Shown: positions 9,374 to 18,288, numbered from the stretch's first letter. The stretch is 64,000 nt of DNA from Geodermatophilaceae bacterium URHB0062 (GCA_000620185.1 KK211087.1:467373-531372); one strand, 5' to 3'. Made by a program: numbers and translations. Notes: generated by a model from the sequence alone, not told the origin.

Positions 9374-10128
9374 GACGGCTCCTTGGATTCTCCGAAGCGT
9401 TCGATCCGGATCGAGGTCGGCTCGTGGCCCAGGTCGACGAGGGCGGTGGCGGTCGACTCGGCGAAGGCGGTCGGGCCGCACACGAAGATCCGCGGCGAGT
9501 CTCCCGGTTTCACCGTGCAGCGCAGCAGCATGGCCGCGTCGACCCGTCCGGTCTCCCCCGCCCAGCCGACGGGGACGTCCCTGGTCAGCGTGATGGTCGT
9601 CTCCGGACCCAGGAGGCCCCGGGCGAGGATCTCGGACTCGTCGCGGGTGGAGTAGAGCAGCTGCATCGGGGTCGGGCTCTCCCGGCGGCGGTGGTGGTCG
9701 AGCATGGCGGTGAACGGGCTGACGCCCGCGCCGCCGGCGACCAGCTGGACCGGGCGGCGTCCCGTGTCCCTGTCGTCCTGGTCGGCGGCGGCGGACCACA
9801 CGAAGTAGCCCCCGATCGGGCCGCGGAGCTCGATCAGGTCGCCCGGGGAAAGCTCCCCCGTCAGGTAGGAGGAGACCTCGCCGTCCTCCAGCCGCTCGAC
9901 CAGCAGGTGGAGTTCCCCGACCTCGGGGGGCGAGGCCAGCGAGTAGCTGCGCTCGGCGGTGTAGCCGTCCTCGGCGGTGAGCCGGACGTCCACGTGCTGC
10001 CCCGGGAGGTGCCCCGACCAGCCGGGGACGTCGAACACCAACCGGTGCACCCGCGGACTCTCGGCGCTGGTGGCCACCAGCCTGGCGGGCAGCCAGGTCA
10101 GTCGCCGCTGTACCGCTGCTCGCGCCAT
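9370..10128 (-). CDS. Ferredoxin reductase-type FAD/NAD(P) oxidoreductase
   Basis: A 252-residue FNR-family flavoprotein from the ATG at 10128. It has the FAD-binding barrel (PGQHVDVRL, then ERSYSLASPP, the RxYS motif) and an NAD(P) domain (LVAGGAGVSPFTAMLDH, FVCGPTAF). No 2Fe-2S domain follows, so it needs a separate acceptor. It overlaps the end of the molybdenum oxidoreductase by 31 bp and the start of DUF6510 by 4 bp. Most likely it supplies or removes electrons for the molybdenum enzyme. Confidence 0.9.
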   Translation of the reverse strand: MARAAVQRRLTWLPARLVATSAESPRVHRLVFDVPGWSGHLPGQHVDVRLTAEDGYTAERSYSLASPPEVGELHLLVERLEDGEVSSYLTGELSPGDLIELRGPIGGYFVWSAAADQDDRDTGRRPVQLVAGGAGVSPFTAMLDHHRRRESPTPMQLLYSTRDESEILARGLLGPETTITLTRDVPVGWAGETGRVDAAMLLRCTVKPGDSPRIFVCGPTAFAESTATALVDLGHEPTSIRIERFGESKEPS

Positions 10129-10703
10129 GGGTCGCCGTAGATGTGGTAGCCGAAGGTCTCCCAGAAGCCCGGCTGGTCGTGGTGGGCCAGGGTCAGACGA
10201 CGGAGCCATTTCGCGCTCTTCCAGAAGTACAGGTGGGGCACGAGGAGCCGCGCCGGCCCGCCGTGCTCCGGAGCCAGCGGCTGCCCCTCGAAGGTGTCGA
10301 CGACCCACGCCCGGCCATTCACGAGGTCCGGCAGCGGCATGTTGGTCGTGTACCCGCCGTCGCAGGAGGCGAGGACGTGGCTGGCCGTGGTGGGAACGTC
10401 GCGCAGCAGCGTGTCGATGGCGACGCCCTCCCAGCGGGTGTCGAACTTCGACCACTTGGTCACGCAGTGGATGTCGACCGTGACGGCCTCCCGCGGTAGG
10501 GCCTGGAACTCCTCCCAGCTCCACCGCCGCAGCTCACCTCCCTCGTCGTCGATGCCGAAGTCCCACCGGGCGAGCGGGGTGTGCGGCGTCGGCCCCGCGG
10601 ACAGCACGGGGAAGGAGTTGCCGACGTCGTACTGGCCCGGCGGCAGGCGATCGTCGGCCGGGCGGGTCCTCGCCCGCCCGAAGCCACGGGACAGCACCGA
10701 CAT
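10098..10703 (-). CDS. Molybdopterin-dependent oxidoreductase (sulfite oxidase/MsrP-like)
   Basis: The 201-residue protein is a stand-alone sulfite-oxidase molybdopterin domain. The molybdenum-ligand cysteine is Cys80 in DIHCVTKWS, followed by the conserved stretch SHVLASCDGGYTTN and the PARLLVPHLYFWKSAKW block. No Tat signal or membrane segment is present, in contrast to MsrP, so it should act in the cytoplasm. It is first in the three-gene redox operon. The substrate could be a sulfoxide, sulfite or another oxo compound; the sequence does not decide. Confidence 0.9.
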   Translation of the reverse strand: MSVLSRGFGRARTRPADDRLPPGQYDVGNSFPVLSAGPTPHTPLARWDFGIDDEGGELRRWSWEEFQALPREAVTVDIHCVTKWSKFDTRWEGVAIDTLLRDVPTTASHVLASCDGGYTTNMPLPDLVNGRAWVVDTFEGQPLAPEHGGPARLLVPHLYFWKSAKWLRRLTLAHHDQPGFWETFGYHIYGDPWREQRYSGD

Positions 10704-10721
10704 GTCAAATCCTCCAGACGT

Positions 10722-12005
10722 TCAGGGAGCAGGGGTGAGCCAGCGACGCGGTTCGGGGATGGGGGGCCGGCGCAGCGGCCGGAAGCCCGCTCGGAGTTCG
10801 TCGGCGAACAGCAGCGGCTGCTCCCATGCCGCGAAATGCCCTCCCGCGGCCGCCCGGTTGTAGTAGACGAGCTGGGGATAGGCCCGCTCCGCCCAGCTGC
10901 GGGGGGCCTGGTACTGCTCACCGGGGAAGACACTGACGGCGACGGGGATCTCCACGCCCTTGGTGTTGAAGAAGCCGCCCCTGTACTCCCAGTACAGACG
11001 TGACGCCGAGACCCCGGTCCGCGTCAGCCAGTACAGCGTGATGTTGTCGAGGACCTCGTCCCGGATGAGCTCGCCCGTGTCGCTGGTCGTGCGGGTGAGT
11101 GCCGCCGCGACGGCCGCGGCCGGCTGGCCGTCCGCGTCGTTGTGGTCGAGCAGCCAGGCGGCCAGGCCGACCGGTGAGTCCGCGATGCCGTACAGGGTCT
11201 GCGGACGGGCCGCCATGTACCTCGCGTACTCGACCTGCTGGTAGGTCCTGAGCAACTGCTCGCAGGCCTCCCTCTCCTCGGCCGGGAGACCGGGCGGTGG
11301 CGGACCGCCCGCGACGAGAGCCCGGTCGATGTCGGCCGGAACGGTGGCGGGCATGCTGGTGTGGATGCCGAGCAGGCCCGCGGGCGCCCGCAGGCCCATC
11401 TGGTCGACGACGAAGGCACCCCAGTCGCCGCCCTGGGCGACGTAGCGGCTGTAGCCGAGGCGCCCCATGAGCTCCGCCCAGGCGCGGCCCATGCGCTCGG
11501 GTCCCCACCCGGTGCTGGCCGGCTTGCCGGAGAACCCGTAGCCGGGCATCGACGGGATCACGACGTGGAAGGCATCCGAGGGGTCGGCGCCGTACGCGGT
11601 CGGGTCGACCAGGGGGTCGATGATCTTGAGCTGCTCGACGACGGAACCCGGCCAGCCGTGGTTGATGATCAGCGGCAGGGCGTCCTCGTGCCGCGAGCGC
11701 ACGTGGAGGAAGTGGATGTCCAGCCCGTCGATCTCGGTCGTGAACTGCGGCAGGGCGTTCAGCCGGGCCTCGCACGCGCGCCAGTCGTGACCCGTCGCCC
11801 AGTGGCGGGCGAGTTCCTGCATGGTGGCCAGGGGCACGCCCTGCGACGTGTCCGGAACCGTCTCGCGGTCCGGCCACACGGTCGCCTCGATACGGCGGTG
11901 CAGGTCGGCGAGTGCCTCGTCCGGTATCGCGATGCGGAACGGACGGACCGCATCCCCCGTCCCGTCCGGGACGACGCTGGTGGAGCGGGCGGTCGACTGG
12001 GACAT
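10722..12005 (-). CDS. Epoxide hydrolase, EHN-domain type (copy 2)
   Basis: This 427-residue protein is a paralogue of the one at 4572-5825, matching along the whole length: EHN domain (VRPFRIAIPDEALADLHRRI), HGWPGS oxyanion motif, nucleophile loop YVAQGGDWGAFV with the typical Trp, and GGHFAAWEQ with the catalytic His. A long proline-rich C-terminal end (RRPPIPEPRRWLTPAP) is extra. It lies 18 bp upstream of the molybdenum oxidoreductase on the same strand, so it may head that operon. Having two such enzymes in 8 kb suggests exposure to epoxides or epoxide intermediates, an inference only. Confidence 0.9.
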   Translation of the reverse strand: MSQSTARSTSVVPDGTGDAVRPFRIAIPDEALADLHRRIEATVWPDRETVPDTSQGVPLATMQELARHWATGHDWRACEARLNALPQFTTEIDGLDIHFLHVRSRHEDALPLIINHGWPGSVVEQLKIIDPLVDPTAYGADPSDAFHVVIPSMPGYGFSGKPASTGWGPERMGRAWAELMGRLGYSRYVAQGGDWGAFVVDQMGLRAPAGLLGIHTSMPATVPADIDRALVAGGPPPPGLPAEEREACEQLLRTYQQVEYARYMAARPQTLYGIADSPVGLAAWLLDHNDADGQPAAAVAAALTRTTSDTGELIRDEVLDNITLYWLTRTGVSASRLYWEYRGGFFNTKGVEIPVAVSVFPGEQYQAPRSWAERAYPQLVYYNRAAAGGHFAAWEQPLLFADELRAGFRPLRRPPIPEPRRWLTPAP

Positions 12006-12091
12006 CCGTGCCTCCCTGCGGTCAGGGCCGCGTCGGGCGAGCGGTCCGGAGCGGGTGGCCACCGACCCTCGTCGCCGGCCCCGCCGATCGC

Positions 12092-12110
12092 GCCAGGGGA
12101 AGTCCCTGGC
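12092..12110 (-). terminator. Possible weak terminator hairpin
   Basis: A 7-bp perfect stem (12092-12098 with 12104-12110, 5-base loop) lies 66 bases after the stop of the alpha/beta hydrolase and before the epoxide hydrolase start. It is short for a terminator and has no U-tract. The 170-base gap holds no other feature I can support. Confidence 0.3.
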
Positions 12111-12175
12111 CCTTGCCCGCTCGCGGCCGCAGGTGCGCCCGTCGACCCCCGGCCGCGGATCCGCGCGCGTCCGCC

Positions 12176-13054
12176 TCAGTCGACACGAGGGGCCCGACCG
12201 GCATCCGGGACGACGCCGGGCACTCCCGCCACGTTCCATGGGCCGAGAGAGTGCTCGGCCATCCAGCGCAGGCACGCGTCGGCGACCTCTCGCCAGCCCG
12301 AGTCGATCGTCAGCGAGTGCCCTCGGTCGGGGAACTCGAGCAGCCCGGTCTCGGCGGACGAGTGCCGGTACTGCTTGAGCGTAGATCTCGTGATCGCCCC
12401 GGGAACGGTGTGGTCCTGGCCGCCCGTGACCAGCAGCAGGGGGCCGCGGAGGTCGTTGTCCGTCCGCACGGCGGCCGGCGAGTGCCGGGAGAAGTTGGCG
12501 AGGGCGGCCTCGAACAGGGGCTTGCCCGGAGCCGGGATGGTCCACTGCTCGTGGAGGGCGTCGGACTCCTCGGGCGTCAACGCGTTGCCGAAGCTGTACC
12601 GGAACTGCTCGGGGGTCAACGACACCGCCCGGTGGCTGTTGGCGGGGTTCTTGAAGACCGGCAACGTCGAGCGCAGGGAACTGAGGGGCAACGGGAGCAC
12701 ACCCTTGATCTGGGCGGCATCGATCGCGATCGATGCCACCCCACAGCCCTGGCCGAGGAGCTTCTCCGCGATCATCCCGCCGAAGGAATGCCCGATGAGG
12801 ACCGGCGACCTCGGCAGCCGGCCGATGATGTCGGCGAAGTAGGTGGTGACCTCCTCGATGCCGTGTCCGGCGACCGAGTCCGCATCGGAGCGTGTCTCCG
12901 CGACGGTCGGGGCCTCACCGGGCCACGACGGCGCGATCGGCGCGTATCCCACGGCCGTGAACAATTCCAGCCAGGGGTCCCATGAGCTGGCGTGCAGCCA
13001 CAGTCCGTGGATGAAGACCACCGGCTGCCCGGCTGTCGTCGCGGCGTCGGCCAT
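12176..13054 (-). CDS. Alpha/beta hydrolase
   Basis: A 292-residue soluble alpha/beta hydrolase from the ATG at 13054, with GGGAGG upstream. The motif VVFIHGLWLHASSW gives the oxyanion region, GHSFGGM the nucleophile Ser, TGGQDHTVP the acidic residue and FPDRGHSL the His, so the triad is complete. Its closest general relatives are small esterase or haloperoxidase-like hydrolases. No neighbour shares its operon: a 120-base gap separates it from what lies upstream and a possible hairpin follows. The substrate is unknown. Confidence 0.85.
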   Translation of the reverse strand: MADAATTAGQPVVFIHGLWLHASSWDPWLELFTAVGYAPIAPSWPGEAPTVAETRSDADSVAGHGIEEVTTYFADIIGRLPRSPVLIGHSFGGMIAEKLLGQGCGVASIAIDAAQIKGVLPLPLSSLRSTLPVFKNPANSHRAVSLTPEQFRYSFGNALTPEESDALHEQWTIPAPGKPLFEAALANFSRHSPAAVRTDNDLRGPLLLVTGGQDHTVPGAITRSTLKQYRHSSAETGLLEFPDRGHSLTIDSGWREVADACLRWMAEHSLGPWNVAGVPGVVPDAGRAPRVD

Positions 13055-13329
13055 GGCCGGTTCCTCCCGGTAGACGATCGGTAGGGGCCCACTGTCGTCG
13101 CGGCGTGCCGGTGCTCGCTTCGGTCGGATGACTGCATGGCGGCCATCCCGCGCCGTGGTGTCCCGGTGACCGAAGCTCGCTCGCGGCCGCGCACCGCGGT
13201 CGACCACAAGAGCGGCCGGCCGCTCGATGGCTTCCAGCGGCCGAGGGGACCGGAGGACGCAACGGCGGGGCGTCGACCGCGCTGTGCGAGCCGAGCGCGG
13301 GCACCGACGAGCCTCCGAGCCGAGCACCG

Positions 13330-13550
13330 TTGCCGTGAGCACCCACCGGCCCCGGGCACTCGAGCAGAGCGGTCCCTTCCCCGGCTCGGCCACCGTGACC
13401 GGGAGGCTCAGCGCGTCGCCCTCGCAGTGCGTCGGTGGCTCGCCACTCGACGGGACGGCCCGGCGCCGCGTCATGCGGCATCACGTCGACCCGGAGCCGA
13501 TGGGCATCACCGGAGGCCAGGACCACGGGGCAACCTGCGGCGTCCGTCGG
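13330..13550 (-). pseudogene. Possible frameshifted remnant of a small gene
   Basis: Between 13055 and 13685 there is no intact gene I can support. On the minus strand, however, two adjoining stretches in different frames keep coding-like third positions: one reads CPVVLASGDAHRLRVDVMPH, and after a shift near 13410-13430 the other reads GDALSLPVTVAEPGKGPLC and ends ARGRWVLTATVLGS. Joined, they would make one continuous small domain. This may be a decayed gene or a sequencing frameshift. I do not recognise the family. The rest of the gap (13086-13330 and 13550-13685) shows nothing clear. Confidence 0.28.
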
Positions 13551-13685
13551 ATGACTCGAAGGCGGCAGAGCGGCTCGACGACCTCCCCTCGGCGGGATGC
13601 CGAGCCCGACGGCGACCGTTGTCCCGCCGGCTGGAGTCCGGCTGCCGAGCAGCGCCGCCGGTCCGGGCACGGGGGACGGGCCGGG

Positions 13686-15497
13686 CTACGTCCGGTCCTC
13701 GTGGTGACCCGGTGCCAGGCCGGCGAGGTCGTAGGCGGTTGCCGCACCGACCTGCACCGCCGGAGCGTTCCGGCGCACCCATCCGTCGATCTGCGGAGCC
13801 GGCCCGCTGCCGTGCATGCCGCGCACGTACCAGTGGATGCGGTGCGCCCGCACATCGGCCTGGAACTGGGCGAGGGTGGGTGCGGGGTCGCGGCCGAAGA
13901 ACCCGCCGATCGGCATGACCGGAGCGCCGACGGCGAGCTGGAGGTCGGCGGCACGGCGGCCCACGGTGGCCGCGGCCCACGTCCAGTCGTCGGTGTCCCG
14001 GCGGAGCATCCGGGTCAGCGCCGGGGACACCACCACCGGGCCGCGGGGCTGGGCGCCGCTCGACGGGCCGGCACGCACGCTGCTGCCCGTGTGCGGCACC
14101 TCCGCCGTCGCGAGCGACCACGCCGCGGGGCCGGCCGTCGCGGCGACGAGCACGAAGGCGGCTCCCATGCGCGCCACCGGCCGGTTGGCGGTGCCCGCGA
14201 CGGCCAGCAGCGGCACCCCGATCAGGCCGCAGGCCAGGACGAGCGTCGCCACGGCGCCGGTCGGGGCCATGCGGCGGTCGATGAGCGAGAGGGCCCAGCC
14301 CGTCGTCACCAGGGAGCCGGCGGCGAGGACGGCGAGGCCCGCGCCGGTGTGCCTGCGCCAGAGCAGCACGGCGGCCAGCGCGGTCAGCGCGGCCACCGCC
14401 GGGGCCAGTTCGACGGTGTAGTACGGGTGCCACACGCCCCGCATGACGCTGAACACGGCGGCCGTCGGCAGGGCCCAGCCGGCCCACAGCACCAACGCGG
14501 CCCGGACCGGATCGGTTCGGGGCCGCCCGCGGCAGAGCACCAGACCGGCGACCGTGCCGATCACGGCGGCGGGCAGGAGCCAGCCGAACTGGTCGGCGGC
14601 GGAACCCAGCAGCCGCAGGGGCGACTGCGTGTCGAGGGCCCGGACCCCGGCGCTGCTCTCGTTGCCGGTGAGCCGGCCCAGGCCGTTGTAGCCGAGCGCG
14701 AGGTCGAGCGGACTGTCGACCGCACTCCCTCCGACCCAGGGGCGCGACGAGGCCGGGATCAGCTCCACGACCAGGAGCCACCAGCCTCCGGCCACCACCA
14801 GTGCGCCGCCGGCGGCCAGCAGATGACCGGCCCGCCGCAGCAGCGGCCCCGGCGCCGCGAGCAGGAACGCAGCGGCGAGGCCCGGCAGGACGAGGAGGGC
14901 CGCCAGCGACTTCGTCAGGAAGGCGACGCCCAGGAGTGCCCCGGTGAGCACGGCCCAGCGGAACCTGCCGTCGTCGATGGCGCGGGTCGTGCTCCACGCC
15001 GCGGCGACCAGGAGCAGGGTGAGCAGGGCGTCCGGGTCGTCCACCCGTGCCATCAGGGTCAGGACCGGCGTGAGCGCGAACAGCAGACCGGCCAGCAGGC
15101 CCGCCCACGGTCCGGCGACCCGGCGGACCGTGGCCACGAGCAGCGCGACGGTCGCCACGCCCAGGAGTGCCTCAGGCACGAGCAGCGACCAGCTGGACAG
15201 GCCGAACAGCCGGACCGACAGGCTCATCAGCCAGATGGCGGCCGGTGGCTTGTCGACCGTGATGGTGGCGGGTGCGTCGGAGGCGCCGAAGAAGAAGGCC
15301 TTCCAGCCCTGCGCGCCGGCCTGCGCGGCGGCGGCGTAGAACGAGTTGCCCCAGCCGCTGCGGTCGAGGCCCACCAGGTAGAGCGCGGCCGCGCCGGCCA
15401 GCAGGGCTCCGGTGGCCGGCCGCTCCCACCGCAGGGTCGGCGGAGCGCTCAGCCGGGCACGCCGGTCCTGGACGCCCGGGACGGCGAGCGTGCTCAC
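13686..15497 (-). CDS. GT39-type (ArnT-like) membrane glycosyltransferase
   Basis: A 603-residue polytopic protein from the GTG at 15497. It starts with a cytoplasmic tail, then TM1, then the extracellular acidic loop pattern GNSFYAAAAQAG and TITVDKPPAAIW seen in actinobacterial GT39/PMT-like mannosyltransferases, about 10-12 membrane helices, and a C-terminal soluble domain with PVMPIGGFFGRDPAPT and RIHWYVRG. The enzyme should transfer a sugar from a polyprenyl-phosphate donor outside the membrane. Its start overlaps the EamA stop as GTGA, so it is the last gene of a four-gene operon. GT2-type proteins that make such donors are encoded in the converging operon (22457-23755). Confidence 0.88.
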   Translation of the reverse strand: MSTLAVPGVQDRRARLSAPPTLRWERPATGALLAGAAALYLVGLDRSGWGNSFYAAAAQAGAQGWKAFFFGASDAPATITVDKPPAAIWLMSLSVRLFGLSSWSLLVPEALLGVATVALLVATVRRVAGPWAGLLAGLLFALTPVLTLMARVDDPDALLTLLLVAAAWSTTRAIDDGRFRWAVLTGALLGVAFLTKSLAALLVLPGLAAAFLLAAPGPLLRRAGHLLAAGGALVVAGGWWLLVVELIPASSRPWVGGSAVDSPLDLALGYNGLGRLTGNESSAGVRALDTQSPLRLLGSAADQFGWLLPAAVIGTVAGLVLCRGRPRTDPVRAALVLWAGWALPTAAVFSVMRGVWHPYYTVELAPAVAALTALAAVLLWRRHTGAGLAVLAAGSLVTTGWALSLIDRRMAPTGAVATLVLACGLIGVPLLAVAGTANRPVARMGAAFVLVAATAGPAAWSLATAEVPHTGSSVRAGPSSGAQPRGPVVVSPALTRMLRRDTDDWTWAAATVGRRAADLQLAVGAPVMPIGGFFGRDPAPTLAQFQADVRAHRIHWYVRGMHGSGPAPQIDGWVRRNAPAVQVGAATAYDLAGLAPGHHEDRT

Positions 15498-16399
15498 GGC
15501 GACACCCTCGTCAGGTCCGCCGGACGACGCCCGGCGACCGCCGGCACCGGCTCCTCGGCGCTCGTCCGCCGGCGTCCGGCCAGCACGACCAGCCCCGCTC
15601 CGAGGAGGAGAGCGCCGGCGAGCTGGCCCGCCCGCGCGGTCGCGCCACGGAGCAGGACCTCGCCGAACAGCGGCCCCGCCAGCAGGACGCCGATCGCCGG
15701 TTCCAGCACCGTGGTCACCGGCAGGGAGTCCACGAGCGGTCCCGCGGCGAACGCCGCCTGGGACATCGCGACGCCCACGAGGGCCACCACGGCGAGCGCG
15801 ACCGCCGTCCCGACGACCGCGGGCGACCACGGCGGGCCCGCCGCCACCTGCTTGAGCAGGAGCCCGGTGACGCCGAAACAGGCGCCCGCGGCCGCCCCGC
15901 GGACGGCTGCCCGGCGCGGGAACGCCGGCCGGCGGGTCCAGAACACGGCCAGCCCGGCCAGGAGGAGCGTCGCCCCCGCGACCACCGCCAGCGCCGCGGC
16001 CGGCGCGAGCGAGGTGCCGGCCCGCGGCCGCGCCGAGAGCAGGAACGCCGTCAGTCCGCCGGCGACCGCGAGGGCGGCCAGCCACTGGCGGAGCCCCGGC
16101 AGCGGGCGCCCGGGATGCCGGCGGTCGATCCACGCCCCCAGCAGGAGCGCGAACACGAGCCCGCTGGCCAGCAACGGCTGGACCAGCGCGACCGGACCGC
16201 TGCGCAGCGCGGCGACGTGCAGCGCCACACCCAGCGCTCCGGCGGCCTGGCCCGCGAGCCACGCCGGCCGGCGGGGCAGGCGCAGCAGCCAGCGACTGCC
16301 CTGGACCTCCGCGGCGTCCGTCGCGGTCCGGTGCTGCACGACCGTGGCGACGGCGAACGCCCACGCCCCGGCCAGGGAGAGCAGGACAGCGGTCAGCAC
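15494..16399 (-). CDS. DMT/EamA-type permease
   Basis: The protein is 301 residues and almost wholly hydrophobic, with about ten membrane helices in two five-helix halves, the DMT layout. The first helix is VLLSLAGAWAFAVATVV and the second repeat ends with PVTTVLEPAIGVLLAGPLFGE, a typical EamA C-terminal motif. The GTG start at 16399 overlaps the deacetylase stop by 7 bp, and its stop overlaps the GT39 start. In this operon it may flip or export a lipid-linked sugar or a building block, as EamA-like proteins do in other envelope pathways; this is inference from context. Confidence 0.85.
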   Translation of the reverse strand: MLTAVLLSLAGAWAFAVATVVQHRTATDAAEVQGSRWLLRLPRRPAWLAGQAAGALGVALHVAALRSGPVALVQPLLASGLVFALLLGAWIDRRHPGRPLPGLRQWLAALAVAGGLTAFLLSARPRAGTSLAPAAALAVVAGATLLLAGLAVFWTRRPAFPRRAAVRGAAAGACFGVTGLLLKQVAAGPPWSPAVVGTAVALAVVALVGVAMSQAAFAAGPLVDSLPVTTVLEPAIGVLLAGPLFGEVLLRGATARAGQLAGALLLGAGLVVLAGRRRTSAEEPVPAVAGRRPADLTRVSP

Positions 16400-17106
16400 G
16401 CCGGCCCCAGGTGGTCGCCGAGCGTGCGCACCTCCAGGCCCTCCACCTGCGCCGCGAGCAGCGGAAGGGAGGCCACGGTGGACCGCCAGGAGCCGGGCCG
16501 GCTGGTGCAGTCGGAATCGTGCAGGAGCACGGTGCCGCCATCACGCAGCGTGCGCATCACCTCCGCCGCGACCCGGTCCGGTGGACCGCCCCGCCAGTCC
16601 TTGCCCCAGGCCGTCCAGAGCACCGAGACGAGATCCAGATCGCGGGCCGCCCACAGAGTGCCGGCGGTGAGGATGCCGTAGGGCGGTCGGAACCATCGGG
16701 GCCGGACGCCGGTCGCCTCGGCGATCTGCCCGCTCGCGAGGCGCAGGTCCCGGCGGATCGCCCACGGCGTGCGGATCAGGTGGTTGCGGTGGATCGTCCC
16801 GTGCACCCCGACCTCGTGCCCCGCCTCGACGACCAGTCGCGCGATGTCGGGGTGGCGGCGCACCTGGGAGCCGAGCATGACGAAGGTGGCGCGCCAGCCC
16901 AGGTCGGCGAGGGTCTGCAGCACCGCCGGCGTGCCGTCGGGATCCGGACCGTCGTCGAAGGTCAGCGCGACCCCGCCCGGTCGCCCCTCCCCCGCCAGGC
17001 CCGGGGTGAGGCGTCGGGCCGGGCCGCGGGCGGTGACGGCCGGCACCGCGTGGGCCACCGCCGCCGCGGTCAGCGGCAGGGCCAGCGCCGGCACGAGCCG
17101 CCTCAC
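16393..17106 (-). CDS. Polysaccharide deacetylase (carbohydrate esterase 4)
   Basis: A 237-residue protein from the GTG at 17106. The N-terminal VRRLVPALALPLTAAAVAHA is a signal peptide or membrane anchor. The NodB domain shows TFDDGPDPDG (catalytic base and metal Asp), GVHGTIHRNH (metal histidines), RWFRPPYG and VLLHDSD, so the active site looks complete. It should act outside the membrane and remove acetyl groups from an amino-sugar polymer. The start overlaps the glycosyltransferase stop as GTGA and its stop overlaps the EamA start by 7 bp. Confidence 0.92.
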   Translation of the reverse strand: MRRLVPALALPLTAAAVAHAVPAVTARGPARRLTPGLAGEGRPGGVALTFDDGPDPDGTPAVLQTLADLGWRATFVMLGSQVRRHPDIARLVVEAGHEVGVHGTIHRNHLIRTPWAIRRDLRLASGQIAEATGVRPRWFRPPYGILTAGTLWAARDLDLVSVLWTAWGKDWRGGPPDRVAAEVMRTLRDGGTVLLHDSDCTSRPGSWRSTVASLPLLAAQVEGLEVRTLGDHLGPAC

Positions 17107-18203
17107 GCCGCCACCCCCGCGAGGATCCCGGCCGGGCGGCCGAGCACGAGGTCGGCGGGATCGTCGAACAGGTGCTCGGTGCGCCCGCGCGCCGACTGCG
17201 TGTGCAGGTGCCGGGCGAGCTCCTGCCGGTCGCGGGCCCACGGGGCGAGCCTGGCCTCCTGCAGCACCGCCGCGTTGGCCCGGCCGTGTCCGGGGATCGG
17301 CCGGTAGGTCACGGCCGGCAGCCCGGCGACCAGCGACTCGGTGAAGGACAGCCCACCCGCGTTCTGCACGAGCACGTCCGCGGCCTGCATGAGGCGGTCG
17401 ACGTCGTCCCGCCAGCCGAGGGCGACGACGTCCGGCCCGGTCAGGCGCCGGCGCAGGGCCTCGTTGCGGCCGCACAGGACGACGGCGGTGCACCCGGCGG
17501 CGACGATGTCCTCCACCGTCTCGGCCACGCGCCCCAGCCCGAGCGAGCCACCGACGAGCAGCGCGAGCGGACGATCGGCCCCGGTCGAGAGCTCGGCGCG
17601 CAGCGCCATCCGCTCGGCCACCGGCAGGCGCCGCGCGAAGCGTTCGGGCACGAGCGGGCCGGCCACCTCGAAGGTCATGCCGTAGGCGGCCGCGCCCTGG
17701 TCGGCACTGGCCGCGGTGACCGTCAGGTGGCGGTCGACGGCCGGGTGCAGCCAGCTGATGTGCACGGCCGGGTCGGTCAGATAGGTGTACGCGGGCACCG
17801 GAAGGCGGCCGTCTGCGCGCAGTGTGCCGATGGCCTGGCTGGCCGGCGGGTAGGTCGACACGACCAGGTCGGGGGCGAACTCCTCGACCCAGCCGGCGAC
17901 CGTCCGGGCAGCGCGGGCGCAGACCAGGTGCTCGGCACCCCAGAGCAGACCCTGTCGCTCCAGGCCCCGGAACAGGACCTCGAAGACCAGGGGCGCTCGC
18001 TCCACCGTCATCACGTAGCCCCCGCGGAGCACCCGCGCCACCGGGCGGGGTACCGCGTCGAGGAAGTCCCGCACCGTGACCTCGACGCCGGCGCTTCCCA
18101 GCCGCGCAGCCAGCTCGTGGGCCGCGCCGTCGTGCCCCGCCCCGACGCTGCCGCTGACGATCAGCACCCTGGACGTCCGCCCGATCCCCGCCGCTGTCCG
18201 CAT
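17103..18203 (-). CDS. MGDG synthase/MurG-like glycosyltransferase
   Basis: This 366-residue GT-B enzyme opens with VLIVSGSVGAGHDGAAHELA, the hallmark of the monogalactosyldiacylglycerol-synthase N-terminal domain, and has a C-terminal donor-binding part (PLALLVGGSLGLGRVAET, QNAGGLSFTESLVAGLPAV). It lacks membrane helices but such enzymes bind the inner leaflet and glycosylate diacylglycerol or a polyprenyl lipid. It is the first gene of the four-gene envelope operon and diverges from a response regulator with a 130-bp shared promoter region. The acceptor lipid is not predictable. Confidence 0.88.
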   Translation of the reverse strand: MRTAAGIGRTSRVLIVSGSVGAGHDGAAHELAARLGSAGVEVTVRDFLDAVPRPVARVLRGGYVMTVERAPLVFEVLFRGLERQGLLWGAEHLVCARAARTVAGWVEEFAPDLVVSTYPPASQAIGTLRADGRLPVPAYTYLTDPAVHISWLHPAVDRHLTVTAASADQGAAAYGMTFEVAGPLVPERFARRLPVAERMALRAELSTGADRPLALLVGGSLGLGRVAETVEDIVAAGCTAVVLCGRNEALRRRLTGPDVVALGWRDDVDRLMQAADVLVQNAGGLSFTESLVAGLPAVTYRPIPGHGRANAAVLQEARLAPWARDRQELARHLHTQSARGRTEHLFDDPADLVLGRPAGILAGVAA

Positions 18204-18288
18204 GCGTCCACGATGGCCAGGGAGCGGCCACCGGCCGGTTCACCGCAGGGAAGCGGACGGCAAACGTCCTGACCGGGAGCAGATGCCG

